Below are positions 5,934 through 10,752 of a stretch of 10,752 nt of DNA, one piece after another. The notes beneath the pieces are model-generated. The model had not been told where the DNA came from, ran no database searches, and was given only the letters and a program-made list of their open reading frames with translations. The position numbers were made by a program, and so were the translations under genes. The stretch comes from DATLYT01 sp035574455 (GTDB taxonomy: Bacteria; Bacteroidota; Ignavibacteria; UBA10030): the NCBI GenBank assembly GCA_035574455.1, contig DATLYT010000124.1, positions 1-10,752 of the forward strand, given 5' to 3'. The stretch's first letter is position 1. Every line of letters begins with the position of its first letter.

Positions 5934-7369
5934 ACGGCAAGGTAAGCTCTTTAATCGTTTTGCTCCTCTGGACAGCTACCACGTATGCTCAACACCAAGT
6001 GGAGGTAGCATTTCCGGGACTTTCATTCACCAATCCTGTTGACCTGCAAGATCCTCGCGACGGTACAAACCGACTCTTCGTCGTCGAACAGGCCGGGGTC
6101 ATCAAAGTCTTCGCAAACTCATTTGCCACAACGTCGTCAAGAGTCTTTCTCGACATTCGGTCACGGATTCGGAGCGGAGGAGAGATGGGGCTTTTGGGGT
6201 TGGCGTTCCATCCCAACTTCCGAACCAACGGTTTCTTCTTCATCAACTACACCTGGCAATCGGACTCACTGCGCACGAATATCTCGCGATTTCGGGTGAG
6301 CGCGACCAATCCGGACTCCGCAGACCCATCGAGCGAAGTCGTGCTGCTCACAGTAACCCAACCGTTCACCAATCACAACGGAGGTCAGCTTTCTTTTGGG
6401 CCGGATGGCTACCTGTACATCGCCCTCGGCGATGGTGGATCGGGCGGCGACCCCTTGAACAACGCCCAGAATCTCCGCAGCTTGCTTGGAAAGATTCTTC
6501 GGATTGATGTGAACACGCCGACGAGCAGTCGAAACTACGGCATTCCTCCCGACAATCCATTTATGGGAAATACGCAAGGATATCGCGAAGAGATTTACGC
6601 GTACGGTTTGCGCAATCCCTGGCGCTTTAGCTTCGACCCGCCAACAGGGCGATTGTGGGCAGGCGATGTGGGACAAGTTACCAGAGAGGAAATCGACATC
6701 ATCGAAAAAGGAAAAAATTACGGCTGGAGAATTATGGAGGGATCGCTCTGCTACAATCCTCCCTCCGGTTGCAACACGGCCGGATTAGAGTTGCCCGTTT
6801 GGGAGTACGGGCGCACGCTGGGAATTTCTGTCACAGGCGGTTTTGTGTATCGCGGGAGTCGAAACCCGGAGCTTGTTGGCGCATACGTTTATGGCGACTT
6901 CGGCTCCGGCCGTATCTGGTCGCTTCGCTTCGATGGATCGAGCGTAGTCAATGTACAACTTCTTCAGGCATCATTTCAAATCTCTTCCTTCGGCATCGAT
7001 GCCAACAACGAGCTCTACATTTGCGGCTACAACACAGGAAGGATTTACCGCTTCCAGGCGACGGCAACGTCCGCGAGCCAGAATTCGTTAGTTCCAACAT
7101 CCTATCAACTCTTCCAGAACTATCCTAACCCGTTCAATCCGGCCACCGTTATCAGGTATTCATTACCTAACGTAGGGACACGTTATGATGTGTCCCTACG
7201 CGTGTACAATGTGTTTAGCCAAGAAGTGGTAACATTCGCCAATGAAACGAAAGCGCCCGGACAGTACCAGGTTTCTTGGGACGCAACAGGATTTCCATCC
7301 GGTGTGTACTGGTACCGATTTCGTGCAAACGAGTTCACAGAAACGCGACAGATGATCTTGCTCAAGTAA
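5930..7369 (+). CDS. Secreted PQQ-dependent sugar dehydrogenase-like beta-propeller with T9SS sorting domain
   Basis: Predicted exported soluble aldose/glucose dehydrogenase of the GSDH family (PQQ-dependent in characterised members). Order in the 479 aa: signal peptide (1-20, hydrophobic 'SLIVLLLWTATTYA', cleavage probably before Gln21), a six-bladed propeller at about 28-378, and a type A type IX secretion C-terminal domain at about 393-479 starting 'QLFQNYPNPFNPATVIRYSLP' and ending 'TRQMILLK'. Family motifs include 'NHNGGQLSFGPDG' with His149, equivalent to the catalytic His144 of the Acinetobacter enzyme, 'YLYIALGDGG', 'LRNPWRFSFDPPTG' (227-240) and 'GDVGQ'. Two cysteines, C274 and C281, could form a disulfide. 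The ATG overlaps the rqcH stop (ATGA), with purine-rich GGAAGAGG just upstream, so translation is probably coupled. Residues 415-424, inside the sorting domain, are encoded by a palindromic element. PQQ use is inferred; no PQQ synthesis gene is in view. Confidence 0.9.
   Translation: MNGKVSSLIVLLLWTATTYAQHQVEVAFPGLSFTNPVDLQDPRDGTNRLFVVEQAGVIKVFANSFATTSSRVFLDIRSRIRSGGEMGLLGLAFHPNFRTNGFFFINYTWQSDSLRTNISRFRVSATNPDSADPSSEVVLLTVTQPFTNHNGGQLSFGPDGYLYIALGDGGSGGDPLNNAQNLRSLLGKILRIDVNTPTSSRNYGIPPDNPFMGNTQGYREEIYAYGLRNPWRFSFDPPTGRLWAGDVGQVTREEIDIIEKGKNYGWRIMEGSLCYNPPSGCNTAGLELPVWEYGRTLGISVTGGFVYRGSRNPELVGAYVYGDFGSGRIWSLRFDGSSVVNVQLLQASFQISSFGIDANNELYICGYNTGRIYRFQATATSASQNSLVPTSYQLFQNYPNPFNPATVIRYSLPNVGTRYDVSLRVYNVFSQEVVTFANETKAPGQYQVSWDATGFPSGVYWYRFRANEFTETRQMILLK
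7171..7200. repeat. Perfect-armed 30-bp palindrome inserted in frame in the sorting domain
   Basis: Arms CGTAGGGACAC (7171-7181) and GTGTCCCTACG (7190-7200) are exact reverse complements of 11 bp around an 8-base centre GTTATGAT, which can pair further with G-U pairs. The element equals ten codons in length and encodes Val-Gly-Thr-Arg-Tyr-Asp-Val-Ser-Leu-Arg between the 'YSLP' strand and 'VYNVFSQEV'. The normal domain has a shorter turn here. Similar GTAGGGACAC hairpins occur between genes in many bacterial genomes, from general knowledge. There is no T-run, so it is not a terminator. Confidence 0.75.
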
Positions 7370-7382
7370 ATAGGCCAAACCT

Positions 7383-8309
7383 TTGACCCCTCTCCCAGCA
7401 GCCATCATTCGACGAATCGCTGAGATTCGAGACGACAACACCCACGGCGCAATGAGTCTGACCAGCCGCGCTGGCGAAATCTTTCATGACTGGGCAGTCG
7501 GAATGCCACACCTCTCGCACGCCGATACGGTTGCCCAGCTCACTACGCTCGCAACATCCCTTTGCCATGCACAGCCGATGATGGCTCCACTCGTTCATCT
7601 GAGTAGCAAGCTCCTCGCTGCTTCTGACCGGTGCACAAGCTCTGCAGAAATTGCCCAGACCGTTATGACACTCAGCAGGCAGTTCGTCGAGCAATTGCAT
7701 GCCCGTCTCGACGCCGTGGCAGTGAACGCTGCCGAGGTCATTCCTGATAGGGGTATGGTCTTGACGCATTCGAGCAGTTCGACCGTTCTCGAAGCACTCA
7801 TCCAGGCTTCCGAGCGGGGCAAGCATTTCCGCGTCTTCTGCACGGAATCCCGGCCGATGCGCGAGGGCGTTGCACTTGCCCGTCGGTTGAATGCCGCAGG
7901 CATTCCAGCAACGCTGCTCGTCGATTCTGCCGCCTACACGGTTCTTTCCACCGTCCAGATGATCCTCGTGGGTGGTGATGCTGTAACTCCGGATGGCTTG
8001 GTGAACAAAATCGGCACGTACGGTCTAGCCATTGCTGCGCGAGACCAGACCAAGAGCTTTTACGCGCTGTGCGATTCGACAAAGTTCCTTCCCGCCTCGT
8101 ACCCGTTACCGAACCAACCAGAACACGATCCCCGCGAGGTGCTTACAACACCGATGCCGGGAATTTCCGTGATGAATTATTACTTTGACCGAACTCCGTT
8201 GGAGTTGCTTTCCGGCATTATAACAGAAGAGGGCATTCTTTCCGTCTCCCAAGTCAAGGAGCGTCTTTCGAGTATCCAGATTCATTCTCAGCTTCTATCG
8301 AGATCATAA
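7383..8309 (+). CDS. eIF-2B alpha/beta/delta-fold protein (initiation factor 2B-like / R15P isomerase family)
   Basis: Member of the fold shared by eIF2B regulatory subunits, ribose-1,5-bisphosphate isomerase and methylthioribose-1-phosphate isomerase (MtnA). The 308-aa product has an N-terminal helical region (about 1-110, 'IAEIRDDNTHGAMSL') and a Rossmann-like C-terminal domain with the family series 'VLTHSSSSTVLEAL' (126-139), 'VFCTESRPMREG' (151-162), 'GIPATLLVDSA' (173-183), 'ILVGGDAVTPDGLVNKIGTYGLA' around 195-216, and 'FYALCDSTKF' (227-236). Asp199 matches the catalytic Asp of the isomerases, but the catalytic Cys that would lie in the 'THSSSS' stretch is absent, so it may bind a sugar phosphate or nucleotide without isomerase activity. 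The start is TTG 7383: an in-frame TAG at 7371 leaves no earlier ATG, GTG or TTG, and the first ATG (7452) would remove conserved N-terminal residues. It begins 13 bp after the sugar dehydrogenase. The cellular role is unknown. Confidence 0.82.
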   Translation: MTPLPAAIIRRIAEIRDDNTHGAMSLTSRAGEIFHDWAVGMPHLSHADTVAQLTTLATSLCHAQPMMAPLVHLSSKLLAASDRCTSSAEIAQTVMTLSRQFVEQLHARLDAVAVNAAEVIPDRGMVLTHSSSSTVLEALIQASERGKHFRVFCTESRPMREGVALARRLNAAGIPATLLVDSAAYTVLSTVQMILVGGDAVTPDGLVNKIGTYGLAIAARDQTKSFYALCDSTKFLPASYPLPNQPEHDPREVLTTPMPGISVMNYYFDRTPLELLSGIITEEGILSVSQVKERLSSIQIHSQLLSRS

Positions 8310-8320
8310 ACACTTTTCGC

Positions 8321-8327
8321 AAGGAGG
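8321..8327 (+). promoter_or_regulatory. Strong Shine-Dalgarno of the metalloprotease gene
   Basis: AAGGAGG, the best ribosome binding site in the window, lies 5 nt before ATG 8333 and 8 nt before the alternative ATG 8336. It suggests high translation of this exported protease relative to its neighbours. Confidence 0.8.
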
Positions 8328-8332
8328 ATTCT

Positions 8333-10752
8333 ATGATGCGTCTCATTATCGCGCTTGTCTCGTTCACCCTTATGGCTTTTGGTCAGCATCAGGGACCAAT
8401 CGCCGAAAAGACTGCCGGCATGCAGAAATTCCCCGGTTACATCACCTTCTACTGGGATGCCAAGGGCGGGAAAATCTGGCTGGAGATCGACAAATGGGAT
8501 ACGGAATTCCTGTACGTCAATTCCTTACCGGCCGGTGTCGGTTCGAATGACATCGGGCTTGATCGCGGACAGCTCGGGCAGGATCGCGTGGTGAAATTCC
8601 AGCGCAGCGGTCCGCGCGTGCTCTTGATCCAACCGAACTACAGCTACCGCGCCATCACAGATAATCCCGATGAGCGCCGTGCCGTGGACGATGCCTTCGC
8701 CCAATCCGTACTCTGGGGTTTTGATGTGACGGCTGAGGAGGGAAACCGCGTGCTGGTTGATGCGAGTGCGTTCTACCTCCGCGATGCGCATGACGTAATC
8801 GGCACACTCAGAAGAACCAACCAGGGAAGCTACCGCCTCGAAGCGAGCCGGAGCGCATTCTATCTGCCGCGCACCAAGAATTTTCCAAAGAACACGGAGG
8901 TTGAGGTTATGCTGACCTTCGTCGGCGACGACCCGGGCGGATGGGTGCGACAAGTTGTGCCGACGCCGCAAGCCATCACCGTCCGCCAGCGTCATTCCTT
9001 CATCGAGCTGCCGGATGCCAACTACCGAATGCGCGCATTCGACCCTCGAGCCGGCTACTTCGGCATCAGCTATATGGACTACGCGACGCCGATCAGTGAG
9101 TCTATTACGAAGCGCTTCATCGCACGACACCGGCTACAGAAAAAGAATCCCTCGGCGGCGGTGAGTGAACCCGTTCAGCCGATTGTGTACTACCTCGACC
9201 GCGGAACGCCGGAACCCATTCGGTCGGCCTTGCTCGAGGGCGCGCGCTGGTGGAACCAAGCCTTCGAAGCCGCCGGCTACAAGGACGCGTTCCGCGTGGA
9301 GATGATGCCCGAGGGTGCCGATATGATGGACGTACGGTATAACGTGATTCAATGGGTACATCGGTCAACACGCGGCTGGTCGTACGGCTCAACGGTGACG
9401 GACCCGAGGACAGGAGAAATTATCAAGGGTCACGTTTCGCTCGGTTCGCTCCGCGTGCGGCAGGATTACTTAATCGCGGAAGGTTTACTCGCACCGTATG
9501 AAGAGGGCAAACCGCTTAACCCTGCCATGCAGCAGATGGCGTTAGCGCGCTTGCGTCAGCTTTCAGCACACGAAGTCGGGCATACGTTGGGTCTCGTGCA
9601 CAACTACATCTCCAGCGCGGCCAACCGCGCGTCCGTCATGGATTATCCGCACCCGCTCGTGAAAATCAATAACGATGGAACACTCGACCTCTCGACTGCA
9701 TACGCAGCGGGAATTGGCGAATGGGACAAAGTTGCCATTGCCTACGGCTATCAGGATTTTCCCGCAGGCACGGATGAGCAGGGGGCACTGAACAAGATTC
9801 TTACAGAGGCGATGAAGCGCGGGTTGATCTTTCTCACCGACCAAGATGCTCGACCTCCGGGTAGTGCTCATCCGACGACGCATTTGTGGGATAACGGAAC
9901 GAATGCGGTTGATGAATTGAACCGCGTGATGAACGTCCGCCGGATCGCGTTAGCTCGATTTGGCGAGAACAACATCCGCCCCGGCGCTCCAATGACGACG
10001 TTGGAAGAGGTTCTCGTTCCTCTCTACATGGGTCATCGCTACCAGGTCGAAGCTGCGGCAAAAGTTCTCGGCGGTATGTCGTACACCTTTGCCCTTCGCG
10101 GCGATGGCCAAACGATCACAGAACTCGTTCCGCCCGAAGAACAACAACGAGCGTTGACGGCACTGCTCAATACTCTTTCGCCGGAAGCTCTTCACCTGCC
10201 GGACCGGATTGCTAGGTTGATTCCTCCCCGCGCGTATGGCTACGACCGACATCGCGAGCTCTTCCGGGGCCGGACGGGCGTAACATTCGACCCACTCGCC
10301 CCCGTGGAAGCGGCAGCCACGCATACCGTCAGTCTCATTCTTCAGCACGAACGCGCTGCGCGGTTGGTAGAATACAACGCCGCAGATAACCGATATCCGG
10401 GATTCGGAGAAGTCGTTGATCAAGTCTTGAACGCATCGTGGAAATCCAAGCGCGCAGCTGGAGAGCGCGCCGAGGTGCAGCGCGTTATCGATAACGTTGT
10501 CCTCTACCATCTCATGAGCCTTGCTGCCAACGAGTCGGCGCTTGTGCAGGTGCGGGCAATCGCATCGAGCAAGATCGAGGAGCTGAAGAATTGGTTAACA
10601 CAGCAGCTTAAGACTACCAGAGAGGCAAACCAGCGAGCACACTATGCGTTTGCCCTTTCGCAGATCAAGCTGTTTCAGGAGGATCCGAAGAAGATCGCCC
10701 TCCCCCGACCTGCCGACCCGCCGCCGGGACAACCGATCGGAATGGATTGGTG
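8333..10752 (+). CDS. Secreted zinc metalloprotease, DUF5117/DUF4953 metzincin-like family, cut at the window end
   Basis: Predicted exported zinc peptidase; substrate unknown. The frame stays open through 806 codons. A signal peptide (1-17, 'LIIALVSFTLMAFG', no lipobox Cys) is followed by a beta-rich DUF5117-like region (about 40-290: 'FLYVNSLPAGVGSNDIGLDRGQ', 'RAFDPRAGYFGISYMDYATP') and then the catalytic part: 'PIVYYLDRGTPEPIRSALLEGARWWNQAFEAAGY', and 'HEVGHTLGLVHN' at 413-424, an HExxHxxGxxH zinc motif with His413, Glu414, His417 and His423. 'SVMDYPHP' with Met436 fits a metzincin Met-turn. The C-terminal region ends 'PPPGQPIGMDW', which resembles the family's C-terminus, and the last two bases are TG, so the stop may be the next base. 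Strong AAGGAGG precedes it; ATG 8333 and ATG 8336 are both possible. No T9SS sorting domain is visible. The gene lies 23 bp after the eIF-2B-like gene. Confidence 0.9.
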   Translation, partial: MMRLIIALVSFTLMAFGQHQGPIAEKTAGMQKFPGYITFYWDAKGGKIWLEIDKWDTEFLYVNSLPAGVGSNDIGLDRGQLGQDRVVKFQRSGPRVLLIQPNYSYRAITDNPDERRAVDDAFAQSVLWGFDVTAEEGNRVLVDASAFYLRDAHDVIGTLRRTNQGSYRLEASRSAFYLPRTKNFPKNTEVEVMLTFVGDDPGGWVRQVVPTPQAITVRQRHSFIELPDANYRMRAFDPRAGYFGISYMDYATPISESITKRFIARHRLQKKNPSAAVSEPVQPIVYYLDRGTPEPIRSALLEGARWWNQAFEAAGYKDAFRVEMMPEGADMMDVRYNVIQWVHRSTRGWSYGSTVTDPRTGEIIKGHVSLGSLRVRQDYLIAEGLLAPYEEGKPLNPAMQQMALARLRQLSAHEVGHTLGLVHNYISSAANRASVMDYPHPLVKINNDGTLDLSTAYAAGIGEWDKVAIAYGYQDFPAGTDEQGALNKILTEAMKRGLIFLTDQDARPPGSAHPTTHLWDNGTNAVDELNRVMNVRRIALARFGENNIRPGAPMTTLEEVLVPLYMGHRYQVEAAAKVLGGMSYTFALRGDGQTITELVPPEEQQRALTALLNTLSPEALHLPDRIARLIPPRAYGYDRHRELFRGRTGVTFDPLAPVEAAATHTVSLILQHERAARLVEYNAADNRYPGFGEVVDQVLNASWKSKRAAGERAEVQRVIDNVVLYHLMSLAANESALVQVRAIASSKIEELKNWLTQQLKTTREANQRAHYAFALSQIKLFQEDPKKIALPRPADPPPGQPIGMDW

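Noticed and set aside
7171..7200. Rho-independent terminator
   Set aside because: The hairpin lies within an open reading frame and is not followed by a T-run.
7383..8309. Naming the eIF-2B-like gene mtnA or R15P isomerase
   Set aside because: The catalytic cysteine of both enzymes is missing from the matching motif, so only the fold can be claimed.

Overview
The window looks like chromosomal DNA from a Bacteroidota-type (FCB group) bacterium, probably near the Ignavibacteria/Kapabacteria/Chlorobi side. Three things point there. One secreted protein ends in a type IX secretion sorting domain of the 'QNYPNPFNP' type. The omega subunit, guanylate kinase and CoaBC sequences resemble Bacteroidota versions. 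The order yicC-gmk-rpoZ-coaBC is common in that group. The lineage is inferred from protein character only. I saw no phage genes, transposase, CRISPR array, tRNA or rRNA.

Layout: two divergent gene blocks meet at a 161-bp intergenic region (4093-4253). The leftward block (minus strand, 4092 to 1) is a housekeeping operon: yicC (endoribonuclease-like), gmk (guanylate kinase), rpoZ (RNA polymerase omega), coaBC (two steps of CoA synthesis) and a family-4 uracil-DNA glycosylase whose C-terminus is cut by the window edge. The gmk-rpoZ and rpoZ-coaBC junctions are tight (15 and 8 bp), with Shine-Dalgarno sequences overlapping the upstream stop codon. The yicC-gmk and coaBC-udg junctions are about 70 bp and hold degenerate octamer repeats.

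The rightward block (plus strand, 4254 to the end) has rqcH (NFACT protein of ribosome-associated quality control), then, by a 4-bp ATGA overlap, a secreted soluble PQQ-type sugar dehydrogenase with a T9SS tail, then an eIF-2B/ribose-1,5-bisphosphate-isomerase-fold protein with a TTG start, and last a large secreted zinc metalloprotease of the DUF5117/DUF4953 metzincin-like family, cut just at or before its stop. The block mixes cytoplasmic translation-related genes with exported enzymes. Close spacing suggests co-transcription, but no shared pathway is evident.

No new multi-gene system could be supported. The least ordinary features are small DNA elements: two unrelated short palindromes inserted in frame inside coding genes (coaBC 1130-1162; the sorting domain of the sugar dehydrogenase 7171-7200), and an 8-nt-period repeat that starts inside the last codons of yicC and fills the gap to gmk. 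These look like small repeats that have spread in the genome and been tolerated inside proteins; that interpretation needs genome-wide comparison.
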